Program-made: the position numbers and the translations under genes
Shown here: positions 1 through 7,837 of the stretch, one piece after another
Layout: each line of letters opens with the position of its first letter
Position numbering within the stretch: the first letter of the stretch is position 1
Assembly: GCA_016218725.1 (NCBI GenBank)
Contig: JACRDB010000137.1
Location: 24,735-88,734, forward strand
Length of the DNA: 64,000 nucleotides
Source of the DNA: Deltaproteobacteria bacterium
GTDB lineage: Bacteria > Myxococcota_A > Polyangia > Polyangiales > Ga0077539
Reading direction: 5' to 3'
Notes under the pieces: model-generated
Seen by the model: only the letters and a program-made list of their open reading frames with translations
Database searches by the model: none
Told to the model about the DNA's origin: nothing

Positions 1-180
1 TTGAAGATGCAGCCCGTTGGCCGCCACCAGCACCGCCTCCTGCGCCGCCGTGCCGTAGTACCGCTCGCTCAGCGCCGCCAGGGTCTCCCCGCGGGTGTAC
101 GTGTGCACCACGTCCGCCCGCGCCGAGGGACCCACCAGCAAGCTCGTAAGCGCCAACACCCACGCCCGCGCGCGCTTCAT
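1..180 (-). CDS. LysM-domain exported protein, N-terminal part only (cut by left edge)
   Basis: Only the first 60 codons are in the window; the gene continues past position 1. The ATG at 180 overlaps the TGA of the upstream kinase gene as ATGA, which suggests coupled translation and fixes the start. The N-terminus (MKRARAWVLALTSLLVG) is a short basic stretch followed by a hydrophobic core, like a Sec signal peptide ending near ARA. It is followed by HTYTRGETLAALSERYYG and VLVAANGL, the usual beginning of a LysM peptidoglycan-binding repeat. It is the last visible gene of an envelope operon with Pal-like and CpoB-like lipoproteins, so a cell-wall role is likely. The rest of the protein cannot be seen. 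Confidence 0.75.
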   Translation of the reverse strand, partial: MKRARAWVLALTSLLVGPSARADVVHTYTRGETLAALSERYYGTAAQEAVLVAANGLHLQ

Positions 181-1478
181 CGCAGGGCGCTCAGGTCCAC
201 GTCGATCCAGACCGTGGCGCCGGGGGTGATGGTCACCGCGCGCTGCTCGTCGTGGTAGAGGGGGTTGCGCAGCCGCACGAAATGCGTGCCGGGCGCGAGC
301 TGGATGGCCCGCGCGAAGGGCGTGGTGTCCACCCGGACGCCGTCCACGCTGACCTCCGCCCAGGGGCGGGCCAGCACCCTCAGGGCCCCCGAGGGGCCCC
401 CACCGGGCGCCCGGGGGCCCTGCACCGTGGCGGGCTCCTGCGAGGCCCGGCGCTGCCGGGAGAGCTCCGTGGCGCCGAGCACCAGCGCGAGGAGCGCGCC
501 CCCCACGCACTGCCCGAGGAGGGCCGCGCGCAGCGCGTCCCGCCCCGGGGCGCTCGCCGTCCACTGCGCCCCGGCGGGCCCCAGGGCCTCCCGCGCCGCG
601 GCCGCGTCGAGCTCGCCCGCGTCCCGCAGGAAGGTGATGAGCCTCGCCTCCTGCGAGAGGATCCCCGCCCGGGACAGGAACTCGTTGAGGTCGTCGCAGA
701 GGGCCCCGGTGGAGGGGTAGCGGTGCGCGGGGTTCTTCTCCAGGCAGCGCCCGAGGACGCGCTCCAGGGTGCGGGGCACCCCCGGGCGGTGGCGCCGCGG
801 AGGCACGTACCGGTCCAGCCGGATCTTCTGCATCACCGTGCGCGCGGGCTCCTCCACGAAGGGCCTGCACCCCGTCAGGAGCTCATAGAACACGATCCCG
901 AAGGAGAACACATCACTCCGGTAGTCCAGCCGGTCCCCCAGCACCTGCTCCGGGGACATGTACGACGGCGTCCCCACCACGCCGAGGCCGTCCCCGTCAC
1001 CGTCAGTCACCGCCCGCGCCAGGCCGAAGTCCACCAGCTTCACCTCGCCGCGGCGGCCCACCAGCACGTTGGAGGGCTTGACGTCCCGGTGCAAGACCCC
1101 TTGCAGGTGCACGTACTCCAGCGCCCGCGCCAGCCGCAGCGCCACCGCCGACGCGACCTCCGGGGGGAAGGGCCCGTGCTTCTTCATCAGCGAGGCCAGG
1201 TTCCAGCCGTCCACCAGCTCCAGGACCAGCCAGGAGCGCCCGTCCTGCGCGCCGGTCTCGTACACCTGCGGGATGTTCTGGTGCGCCATGGAGCCCAGGA
1301 GCTCCCCCTCCCGCAGGAAGCGCTGCCCGAGGGGAGAGGTAGGCGTCACGCTGGCCTTCAAGACCTTCACCGCCACGGGCCGCCCGAGGGGCTCCTGGAC
1401 GCCCTCGAAGACCTCCGAGAGCGTGCCCTCGCCAAGCCTCCGGGTGACCCTCACGGACCCGAGCCTGGTGCCCTCCAC
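177..1478 (-). CDS. Membrane Ser/Thr protein kinase with PEGA domain
   Basis: Hanks-type kinase: glycine loop RRLGEGTLSEVFEG, VAVKVLK lysine, catalytic HRDVKPSNVL, DFGLA, and TPSYMSPEQ in the activation segment. After the kinase domain comes a single hydrophobic helix (LLGQCVGGALLALVLGATEL) and a C-terminal PEGA domain (VLARPWAEVSVDGVRV ... LAPGTHFVRLRNP), presumed periplasmic. I chose the GTG at 1478, 8 bases after the stop of the upstream CpoB-like gene; longer readings would extend into that gene. The 433-residue product sits in an operon with Pal-like and LysM proteins, so it may sense or regulate envelope state (inference). The downstream LysM gene overlaps its stop codon. Confidence 0.9.
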   Translation of the reverse strand: MEGTRLGSVRVTRRLGEGTLSEVFEGVQEPLGRPVAVKVLKASVTPTSPLGQRFLREGELLGSMAHQNIPQVYETGAQDGRSWLVLELVDGWNLASLMKKHGPFPPEVASAVALRLARALEYVHLQGVLHRDVKPSNVLVGRRGEVKLVDFGLARAVTDGDGDGLGVVGTPSYMSPEQVLGDRLDYRSDVFSFGIVFYELLTGCRPFVEEPARTVMQKIRLDRYVPPRRHRPGVPRTLERVLGRCLEKNPAHRYPSTGALCDDLNEFLSRAGILSQEARLITFLRDAGELDAAAAREALGPAGAQWTASAPGRDALRAALLGQCVGGALLALVLGATELSRQRRASQEPATVQGPRAPGGGPSGALRVLARPWAEVSVDGVRVDTTPFARAIQLAPGTHFVRLRNPLYHDEQRAVTITPGATVWIDVDLSALR

Positions 1479-1486
1479 GGCCTTGC

Positions 1487-2350
1487 CTACCCCGAGCAGG
1501 CTTCCCGGGGCAGCGCCCGGATCGCGTCCAGCCGCGCGCGCGCCGCCGCCGCCGCCGGCGCCCGACCGTGGCGATCCAAGAGGAGCCGCAGGGTCCGCTG
1601 GGCCTCGGTGCAAAGGCGCAGGTTCATGAACGCCTCCGCCAGGATCGTGAGCGCGTCGGGCAAAAGGTCGCTCGACGGGTACGTCTGCATGAAGCGCTGC
1701 AGGTCCTGCACCGCCGTGGCCGAGCGGTTCTCCCCGAGGTTCGAGCGCGCGATCAGGAGCGCCGCGTCGTCCGCGCTCGGGTCCTGCGGGGCCCGCTGGA
1801 TCAGCGCGTTGGCCAGGAAGCGCGCCCGCGCGAAGTCCCGCGCGTCAAAGGCCGTGCGCGCCAGCGTGAGCACCTGCGCGTTGTCCGCGGGGATGTCCGC
1901 CGCGTTCACCAGCGGCGCGATCCCCGCCCGGCGCTCCAGGACGTCCACCCGCGCCGTGAGCTGCGTGCGCGTCTGGGCGCTCTCGTCCACCGCGTGGCGC
2001 AGGTCCTCGGTGGAGCCCGAGAGCTGCCGCATGCGGTCCTCGATGCCGTCCAGCCGCGCGCCCAGGTCCGCCAGGTTCCGCGTCTGCGTGCGGGCCTGCT
2101 CGAGCTGCGCCGTGAGCGTGCGCACCTGCTCCGTGGCCTGGTCCACCGCCGTCTGGAGCTGCGCCCGGCGCTGCTGGTCGTTGGTCTCCATCGCGTGCAC
2201 GCGCGCCTCCAGCGCCGTGCGCGTGTGGTCATACTCGCTGGTGGTCACCCAGCACCCGCTGCCCGCCCCAGCCCCAAGGGCCAGCGCGAACACCAGGGAG
2301 GTACGGAACTGTCGGGCGGTGTGGTCTGCCATGGAGGGGGCCTCGCTCAC
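1487..2350 (-). CDS. CpoB/YbgF-like coiled-coil and TPR lipoprotein
   Basis: The order is a hydrophobic signal segment ending at a Cys (LGAGAGSGC, a weak lipobox), a long Q/R/T-rich coiled coil (about residues 45-140), then TPR-like helices (ARTAFDARDFARARFLANALIQ, FMQTYPSSDLLPDAL, AFMNLRLCTEAQRTL). This is the plan of CpoB (YbgF), the periplasmic partner of Tol-Pal. The start is a GTG overlapping the stop of the Pal-like gene (GTGA); an ATG at 2332 is the alternative. Placement directly after an OmpA/Pal-type lipoprotein supports the assignment. No TolA, TolB, TolQ or TolR gene is in the window, so a real Tol-Pal role is inferred. Confidence 0.7.
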   Translation of the reverse strand: MSEAPSMADHTARQFRTSLVFALALGAGAGSGCWVTTSEYDHTRTALEARVHAMETNDQQRRAQLQTAVDQATEQVRTLTAQLEQARTQTRNLADLGARLDGIEDRMRQLSGSTEDLRHAVDESAQTRTQLTARVDVLERRAGIAPLVNAADIPADNAQVLTLARTAFDARDFARARFLANALIQRAPQDPSADDAALLIARSNLGENRSATAVQDLQRFMQTYPSSDLLPDALTILAEAFMNLRLCTEAQRTLRLLLDRHGRAPAAAAARARLDAIRALPREACSG

Positions 2351-3087
2351 TGACGGACGCGGAAGTCTACCCTACGGTCCCGGCGGTAGCCGTCTTCATC
2401 GGTGCCCACGGCGCCCTCGGCGCCCTCGGAGGACACCGCCAGGCGGTCCGGGAGGACCCCGAGGCCGATGAGGTAGCGCTGGACGGCGCGGGCGCGGCGC
2501 TCCCCCAGGGCGAGGTTGTACTCCGCGCCGCCGCGGGCGTCGCAGCGGCCGATGAGGACGTAGCGGGAGGTGCGCTCGCGCTGGAGGCACTCGGCCCAGC
2601 GCTGGAGCGACTGCCGGGCGAACTCGTCGAGCTGGTTGTCGTCGTAGGCGAAGAGGGGGGCGTCCAGGTTGCACTGCGGGCCGCGGTTGTCCACGGGGTC
2701 CGTGGGGGGGGCGGCGTCCTCGAGGCAGCGGCCGAGGTCGCAGTGCCGACCGACGGGGCAGGGGCGGTTGTCGTCGCACTCGGCGCGGGCGACGCAGGTG
2801 TGGGAGTTCACGTCGCAGCGCTGGTTGACCAGGCAGTCATTGTCGCCCTCGCAGGCGTTGGCGCCGGCGACGCAGCGGTTCCGGAGGCAGGTGCGCTCCG
2901 GGCCGCAGTCGCCGTTGGAGCGGCACTGCTGGCAGCGCCCCTGGACGCACCACTCCCGGCGGCCGTCCCGGCGGCAGTGGTCGTCGTTCTCGCAGGTGGG
3001 GTAGTCCGGGCCGGTGCACCCGAGCGGGAGCCCGAGGAGGCCCAAGCAGAGCGCCAGGCGCGAGGACACGGTACGAAAGGACTTCAT
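2347..3087 (-). CDS. Cys-rich OmpA/Pal-family lipoprotein
   Basis: Clear lipoprotein signal (LGLLGLPLGC, Cys 24). A Cys-rich segment follows (about residues 30-125) with repeated C-x(5-7)-C spacing such as CENDDHC, CQQCRSNGDC, CEGDNDC and CDDNRPC, typical of myxobacterial surface lipoproteins. The C-terminal 100 residues are an OmpA-like peptidoglycan-binding domain: RYVLIGRCDARGGAEYN, ERRARAVQRYLIGLGV and DRRVDFRV. It starts the four-gene envelope operon that continues with the CpoB-like protein, the kinase and the LysM protein. The combination suggests an outer-membrane-to-wall tether; the function of the Cys-rich part is unknown. Confidence 0.8.
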   Translation of the reverse strand: MKSFRTVSSRLALCLGLLGLPLGCTGPDYPTCENDDHCRRDGRREWCVQGRCQQCRSNGDCGPERTCLRNRCVAGANACEGDNDCLVNQRCDVNSHTCVARAECDDNRPCPVGRHCDLGRCLEDAAPPTDPVDNRGPQCNLDAPLFAYDDNQLDEFARQSLQRWAECLQRERTSRYVLIGRCDARGGAEYNLALGERRARAVQRYLIGLGVLPDRLAVSSEGAEGAVGTDEDGYRRDRRVDFRVRQ

Positions 3088-3168
3088 GGCGTTTACGGTG
3101 CCAGGGCGTAGCCCCCTCGGGGGCCGCTTGTCAATCTTCCCCCGGGGTTATATGGGCATGGGCCCCCG

Positions 3169-4581
3169 ATGGCCGACGCAACCCTGGCGCCCTCCGCGGC
3201 ACCCCTCCTGGACACCGCCAAGGCGCGGCGGATCCTTACGCTGGCGCTCCCGGTGATCTTCGCGATGCTCACCCAGACCGGGGTGAACATCGTGGACACG
3301 TATTTCATCGGCCAGCTCCCGCGGCAGGTGGCCTCCGACGGGCAGTTCGCGCTGACCCCCTCGCTGATGTTCCTCTGGGCCGTGGGGGGCTTCCTGTCGG
3401 CGATCTCCGTAGGGACCCAGGCCACCGTGGCGCGGCGCTACGGCGAGGGCGAGCACCTGGCCGCCGGGGCGGTGCTCCCCAACGCCACGGTGCTGGCCCT
3501 CGGCGGGGGCCTCGTGGGGGCGGTGCTGGGGTGGTACACGCTGCCCTGGGCCTTCGGGCTCCTGTCGGACAACCCCCGGGTGGTGGAGCTGGGCACGGCC
3601 TACTCCCGCTGGCGCTTCGTGGGCATCGCCTCCATGGCCGCCACGGCGGCGTACAAGGCCTTCTTCGACGGCGTGGGCCGCACGCACCTGCACCTGGCCG
3701 CCGCGGTGGTGATGAACATCGTGAACGTCGCCCTGTGCTGGCTCCTGATCTTCGGCCACGCGGGCTTCCCCGCCCTGGGCGTCGAGGGCGCCGGGGTGAG
3801 CGCCTGCGTGGCCACCTGGGTGGGCTTCGGGGTGATGGTGTACTTCTCCCTCCAGGGGGAGACCCGGTCGCGGTACCGGTTCTACCGCCCGGGGGTCCTG
3901 AGCGGCGCCACCATGAAGAACCTCCTGCGGCTGTCGGTCCCCGGCGGCGTCGCCACCATGGCCGTGATGACCGGGTTCCTCTTGTTCACCAAGGTCGTCG
4001 GCCGTATTGACGACGCCGCCATCCGCGCGGGCGCCGCGGCCAGCTACAACGGCGCCGCGACCACCATCATCATCGAGGTGCTGTCGGCCACCTTCGTGTC
4101 GTGCATGGCCTTCGGCACGGCCACGGCCACGCTGGTGGGCCAGAGCATGGGCCAGGGGGACCCGGAGCTGGCCGCGCGCTACGCCTGGACCAGCGTCAAG
4201 CTCGGGGTGCTGCTCTTCGGCCTCCTGGGCCTGGCCATGTTCCTCGCCCCGGACAGGGTCCTCGGGGTGTTCTCCCACGAGGCCGCGGTGATCGCCGCGG
4301 GCTCCGTCCCCATGCGCATCATGGCCGCGATGGGGCCCGTCATCGCCGCGGCGATGATCCTCACGCAGGCCCTCTTCGGCGCGGGCGAGACGCGCTACGT
4401 GATGCTCGTGGAGCTCGGGCTGCACTTCGCCTGCCTGGTGCCCCTGGCCTGGATCCTGGGGATGGTGCTCGACTACGGCCTGGTGGGCGTCTGGACCGCC
4501 GTGGCCGTGTACGCCGTGGCCCTGGCGAGCCTCATGGCCGCCCGCTTCGCCGCCGGGGGCTGGAAGAAGCTCAAGGTCTAG
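3169..4581 (+). CDS. MATE-family multidrug/cation efflux transporter
   Basis: A 470-residue polytopic membrane protein of the usual MATE length, with about 12 hydrophobic helices. The first helix carries LTLALPVIFAMLTQTGVNIV followed by DTYFIGQL, a typical MATE N-terminus (ALPV...D). The second half repeats the pattern with LLRLSVPGGVATMAVMTG and ALFGAGETRYVM. MATE proteins export drugs or metabolites in exchange for Na+ or H+; the substrate cannot be told. It is transcribed alone, divergently from the Pal-like operon (81 bases apart), and its stop codon overlaps the stop of the converging small lipoprotein gene. Confidence 0.92.
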   Translation: MADATLAPSAAPLLDTAKARRILTLALPVIFAMLTQTGVNIVDTYFIGQLPRQVASDGQFALTPSLMFLWAVGGFLSAISVGTQATVARRYGEGEHLAAGAVLPNATVLALGGGLVGAVLGWYTLPWAFGLLSDNPRVVELGTAYSRWRFVGIASMAATAAYKAFFDGVGRTHLHLAAAVVMNIVNVALCWLLIFGHAGFPALGVEGAGVSACVATWVGFGVMVYFSLQGETRSRYRFYRPGVLSGATMKNLLRLSVPGGVATMAVMTGFLLFTKVVGRIDDAAIRAGAAASYNGAATTIIIEVLSATFVSCMAFGTATATLVGQSMGQGDPELAARYAWTSVKLGVLLFGLLGLAMFLAPDRVLGVFSHEAAVIAAGSVPMRIMAAMGPVIAAAMILTQALFGAGETRYVMLVELGLHFACLVPLAWILGMVLDYGLVGVWTAVAVYAVALASLMAARFAAGGWKKLKV

Positions 4582-4754
4582 TCGCCGTCGGCGGCGTCTG
4601 GGGCGTTGTTTGCGGCGTCCTGGCCGCCGTCCGCGAGGCGCGCCCGGGACTCGAAGTCCGTGAAGACCTCCGGCGGCGGACGGTCCTCGGAGAGGCACGC
4701 GCCCAGGGCAAGCACGCCCAGGACCCACGCCCAGCGGGGCACCCGAGGCCTCAC
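4578..4754 (-). CDS. Small lipoprotein, 58 residues
   Basis: A GTG overlapping the upstream TGA (GTGA at 4754-4751) opens a 58-codon frame. It begins MRPRVPRWAWVLGVLALGAC, a textbook lipoprotein signal with Cys 20, followed by a short acidic tail rich in D, A and P. Its TAG overlaps the stop of the converging MATE gene by 4 bases. It probably forms an operon with the larger lipoprotein upstream. No function is suggested by the sequence. Confidence rests on the coupled start and clean lipobox. Confidence 0.65.
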   Translation of the reverse strand: MRPRVPRWAWVLGVLALGACLSEDRPPPEVFTDFESRARLADGGQDAANNAPDAADGD

Positions 4755-5968
4755 GACCCGCGGGCGGCCAGGCCCTGGATCGCGTCCAGCACGGCCCGCG
4801 CGAGGGTGGCCGCGGCGGCGCCGTCGCCCGCGTCCGCGCGGGTGCGGGCCTCCACCAGCCGCGCCCGGAGCGCGGGCACGTCCTGCCCGGCGGCCCCGAG
4901 GGCCTCGTCCAGGGCGTCCACGGTGCCCGAGAGAAGCGCCAGGGTCTCCTGCCGCGCGCTCGCGTCCGCGGAGGCCAGGGCCTCCACCGCCGGGCGCAGC
5001 CCCAGGGCGTACAGCGCGGCGCTGTCACGCAAGACCTCCGCCCGGTCCAGCGCCGAGGGCTCCCCCCGCCAGCGCGCGCGCGCCGCGCGCACCGCCTCGG
5101 CGTCCGAGCGCCCGTGGTTCGGCAGCACCACGCCCTCGAAGAAGTAGCGCCCCTCGGCGAAGACCTTGGTGGCGTCGCGCATCATGGCCAGGGTGGCGCG
5201 CACCTCGTGGGCGTAGTTGAGCCCGGACAGGAAGTAGTACTTGGTCACGTACGCGCTGGCCTCCGCGGAGGTCTCGACCACCGTGCGCACGGAGCGGGCG
5301 TCCAGCCCCGCGCGGCCGCGCACCAGGAGGGCGAGCGTCCGCTCGGCCATGTTCTCGTCCGTGAGGGTCATGACGGAGGCGCCCCAGACGCCGTTTGCGC
5401 TGGTGCTGGACCGGGTCCCGAGGTTCCCGTGGAGCCCCGACAGGTACGCCGCCGCGCGGTCCCAGGCGCGGGACGCCCGCACCCACTGGCCCTCCCTCGC
5501 CGCCGCGCGCGCCAGGCGCAGCTCCGACGTGACCCCGAGCCCGAGCGCCACCAGCAGGGGCTTCTCCACCCCCTGCTTGGCGATGCCCCGCGCGTCGTCC
5601 GTGGTGGCCGCCCGCCCCCGGACCAGCGCCTCCCGCACGGTGCGCGTGAGGGCGTACTCCCCTTGCGCCCCGGAGGCCCCCAGGAACTCCTGGTCCAGCC
5701 TCGCCAGGAAGGCCCCGAGCGGCGCCGTGGGCGCCACCGCGGTGTCAATCGCGTCCCACTGGAACATCCCCGACGCCGTGCGCGCGTTGGTGAGCGCCGC
5801 CACCAGCGCAACCTCGGCGTCGATGTCCGTCCGGGGCGTGTACATCCCCGCCATCAAGGGCGCGCTCGGCGCGCCCGCGTCCTCCTGCATGTCCGGCGCA
5901 GTCCCCGCCCCGCCTCCGCAGGCCCCCGCCAGCGCCACCACCAGTACCCAGGTCCGCATCGCTCGCAT
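4751..5968 (-). CDS. Lipoprotein of unknown function, possibly iron-regulated
   Basis: 405 residues with a lipobox (VVALAGAC), then a short G/D/A-rich linker and a mostly helical body (AEVALVAALTNARTASG, ALVRGRAATTDDARG, YYFLSGLNYAHEVRATLAMM). The ATG at 5968 is used; a second Met lies three codons in. I do not recognise the family. The helical make-up and Fur-box-like sites upstream recall imelysin-type iron-regulated lipoproteins, but the GxHxxE imelysin motif is not seen, so that is only a suggestion. It is followed by a 58-residue lipoprotein in the same operon. Confidence 0.75.
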   Translation of the reverse strand: MRAMRTWVLVVALAGACGGGAGTAPDMQEDAGAPSAPLMAGMYTPRTDIDAEVALVAALTNARTASGMFQWDAIDTAVAPTAPLGAFLARLDQEFLGASGAQGEYALTRTVREALVRGRAATTDDARGIAKQGVEKPLLVALGLGVTSELRLARAAAREGQWVRASRAWDRAAAYLSGLHGNLGTRSSTSANGVWGASVMTLTDENMAERTLALLVRGRAGLDARSVRTVVETSAEASAYVTKYYFLSGLNYAHEVRATLAMMRDATKVFAEGRYFFEGVVLPNHGRSDAEAVRAARARWRGEPSALDRAEVLRDSAALYALGLRPAVEALASADASARQETLALLSGTVDALDEALGAAGQDVPALRARLVEARTRADAGDGAAAATLARAVLDAIQGLAARGS

Positions 5969-6012
5969 CGTCAGTCTCCAGCAGTGCTCCCCCGGTCCAA
6001 TCCAGGGCAGTG

Positions 6013-6067
6013 TTGAGAAGGGTTATCAGAATCAAAATACAATGTCAATCTTGACTCTCGTTCTCAA
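6013..6067. promoter_or_regulatory. Divergent promoter region with two Fur-box-like sites
   Basis: This AT-rich island between the lipoprotein gene (5968, minus) and the small lipoprotein gene (6087, plus) stands out from the GC-rich surroundings. TTGAGAAGGGTTATCAG (6013-6029, plus strand) and TTGAGAACGAGAGTCAA (minus strand, 6067-6051) each match TTGAGAATGATTCTCAA at 13 of 17 positions by eye. A minus-strand TTGACA (6048-6043) lies 15 bases from GATAAC (6027-6022), giving a plausible promoter for the 4751-5968 gene overlapped by the first site. On the plus strand, TTGACT (6051) and TAGATA (6074) are 17 bases apart and could give a nearly leaderless transcript for the 6087 gene. Confidence 0.45.
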
Positions 6068-6086
6068 GATGACTAGATAGCCCCCG

Positions 6087-6353
6087 ATGGCCGGGTGGCG
6101 CTGGATCCTGGTGGTGGTACTTGTGGGTTGTGCACCTACAGCCGAGTGTGTGGTGGGGGACCAGGTGCGCTGCCGTTGCGGCGATGGGAGCTACGGGTAC
6201 CGCACCTGCGGGTCCCAGGGCGCCGATGGGGGCGTGGGGTACGGGCGGTGTGACTGTGTGTTCGGGCTGTCGCCGGACGCGGGGCCTGTGCTCGGGTCGC
6301 CGTACATGAGCGGGAGGGGCTCCGGTGGCGGAGGGGACGCCGGGGGACCATAA
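6087..6353 (+). CDS. Small Cys-rich lipoprotein, 88 residues
   Basis: Starts at ATG 6087 with MAGWRWILVVVLVGC, a compact lipoprotein signal with Cys 15. The mature part has six further cysteines within 45 residues (CVVGDQVRCRCGDGSYGYRTC ... CDC when read in short segments) and then a G/S-rich tail. The Cys spacing suggests disulfides in the periplasm or on the surface. The reading C-x-C-G-D-G-x-x-G resembles the Cys-rich modules common in myxobacterial lipoproteins. Its end overlaps the next gene by 29 bases if that gene starts at 6325. Function unknown. Confidence 0.65.
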   Translation: MAGWRWILVVVLVGCAPTAECVVGDQVRCRCGDGSYGYRTCGSQGADGGVGYGRCDCVFGLSPDAGPVLGSPYMSGRGSGGGGDAGGP

Positions 6354-7770
6354 GCTCGGCGGGGAGGCGCTGGCGCTGGGGGTGCTGGCGGCGTGGTCCC
6401 GGGCGCCGTACCTGGTGTGGCTCCCGCAGGACCCGGACGGGGCGCGCTTTGCGCTCGGGGTCGCGCGCTTTGACCTGGCGCAGGGGCACCCTCACCCGCC
6501 GGGGTACCCGGTGTACATCTCCCTCGGGAAGGCCCTCTGGAGGCTCCTGGGCGGGCCTCCGGCGCAGGCGTTGTCGGCGCTGTCGGCGCTGGCCTTCGGG
6601 GCGCTGGTGGCGCTGGTGTACGCGCGGGCAAGGGGGTCCCTGGGGCGCTCCGGGGCGCTCCTGGCGGCCTGGGCCTGCGCGCTCTCGCCCACCATGGCGG
6701 TGCACGGCACCCGAGGCCTCACGGACCTGCCGGGCGCGGCGCTGGCGTGGGCGGCGGTGCTCCTGTGGCGCCGCCCGCGGTGGTGCTGGCTCCTGGCGGG
6801 GCTGCTCCTGGGGCTGCGCCCGTCGGTGTCCCCGCTGGTGTTGCCCGCGCTGTGGTGCGGATGGCGGGCGCGCCCGGACGAGCGCCGGTGGTGCGCTGGC
6901 GCGCTGGGCGTGGGGGTGGCCGGGTGGCTCCTGCCGACGCTGGCGGTCACCGGTACGGGCGTCTGGTGGTCCCTGGCGTGGGTCCACGCGAGGGGGCACT
7001 TCGGCGCCCACGGGGTGACCCTGGCGGGCGAAGCGGGCGTCCCGGGGCGCCTCGGGGCGCTCGGCTGGGGGCTCTGGACCCACGTGCTGGGGGGCCCCTG
7101 GAGGGACCTCTCGTCGTGGCTCTGGGCGTGGGCCCCGGGGAGCGCCGTGGCCGTCGTGCTGGCGTGGTGGGCACGCGCCTCGCGCGAAGGCGGCATGCGC
7201 GCGCGGGTCACGGCGAGCGCGGCGGCGCCTTCGCGCGAGGCGTCCCCGGAGGCGCTCGGGGCGGGGCTGTACCTCGGGTGGGTCTTCCTCGGGCAGAACC
7301 TGGAGTGGCAGCCCAGGCACCTCCTGCCGCTGGCGCCCTGCGCGGCCTGGGGCCTCGCCTGGGCGGCCTCGCGAGGGGGGGCCCCGGCCCTCGCGGCGGT
7401 GCTGGCGCTTTCGCTACCCAGGGCGCTGGCGTCGCATGCGCTGGCGCGGACGCAGGCGCGGGAGGCGCCGCCGGTGGTGGCCCTCGGTCGCTGCGCCCGG
7501 GGGGTGCTCCACCGCGAGGGGGCGCTCCTCGCGGCGCGGCAGACGGCGTGGTGGCTGCGCCACGAGCTCGCCCCGGCGCCGGTGCTGGAGGTCACCGACG
7601 CGCGCGAGGCGCGCGCCCTGGCCGCGCGCTCCGGGCGGCGGGTGTACCTGGTGAGCGAGGTGCCCGGGGCCTGGGAGGGCGCGCGGGGGAGCGTATGTCA
7701 CGTCCAGGGCGACCGCTACGTGTGGTCGGCGCTGTACGACCTGTGCCTGGTCCGGGCGTCGGGGCCGTAG
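6325..7770 (+). CDS. Polytopic membrane protein, GT39/DUF2723-like glycosyltransferase
   Basis: 481 residues, strongly hydrophobic with roughly 8-10 membrane helices. An N-terminal loop reads DPDGARFALGVARF followed by HPHPPGYPVYISLGKAL. The acidic residue before the helix and the H-P-P-G-Y-P motif are typical of lipid-linked sugar transferases of the DUF2723/GT39 group, which use polyprenyl-phosphate sugars. The start is uncertain: GTG 6325 overlaps the previous gene; GTG 6382 is another choice. It converges with the AAA+ gene, and two tandem palindromes lie between the two stops. The acceptor substrate cannot be inferred. Confidence 0.7.
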   Translation: MAEGTPGDHKLGGEALALGVLAAWSRAPYLVWLPQDPDGARFALGVARFDLAQGHPHPPGYPVYISLGKALWRLLGGPPAQALSALSALAFGALVALVYARARGSLGRSGALLAAWACALSPTMAVHGTRGLTDLPGAALAWAAVLLWRRPRWCWLLAGLLLGLRPSVSPLVLPALWCGWRARPDERRWCAGALGVGVAGWLLPTLAVTGTGVWWSLAWVHARGHFGAHGVTLAGEAGVPGRLGALGWGLWTHVLGGPWRDLSSWLWAWAPGSAVAVVLAWWARASREGGMRARVTASAAAPSREASPEALGAGLYLGWVFLGQNLEWQPRHLLPLAPCAAWGLAWAASRGGAPALAAVLALSLPRALASHALARTQAREAPPVVALGRCARGVLHREGALLAARQTAWWLRHELAPAPVLEVTDAREARALAARSGRRVYLVSEVPGAWEGARGSVCHVQGDRYVWSALYDLCLVRASGP

Positions 7771-7790
7771 CGACGCGGCGCGGGCGCCGT

Positions 7791-7829
7791 GCCAACGTTG
7801 GCGCGCCCCTCCGCCAACGTTGGCGCGCC
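7791..7829. repeat. Two tandem 17-bp palindromic units between convergent genes
   Basis: GCCAACGTTGGCGCGCC occurs exactly twice, at 7791-7807 and 7813-7829, 22 bases apart start to start. Each unit contains a perfect 12-base palindrome (GCCAACGTTGGC) overlapping an 8-base one (GGCGCGCC). In RNA from either strand the two 12-base palindromes can pair as a 12-bp stem with a 10-base loop. It sits in the 67-base gap between converging genes, so a bidirectional terminator is the simplest reading, although no U-tract follows. A protein-binding site spaced by two helical turns is the alternative. Confidence 0.5.
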
Positions 7830-7837
7830 GCCCGCGC

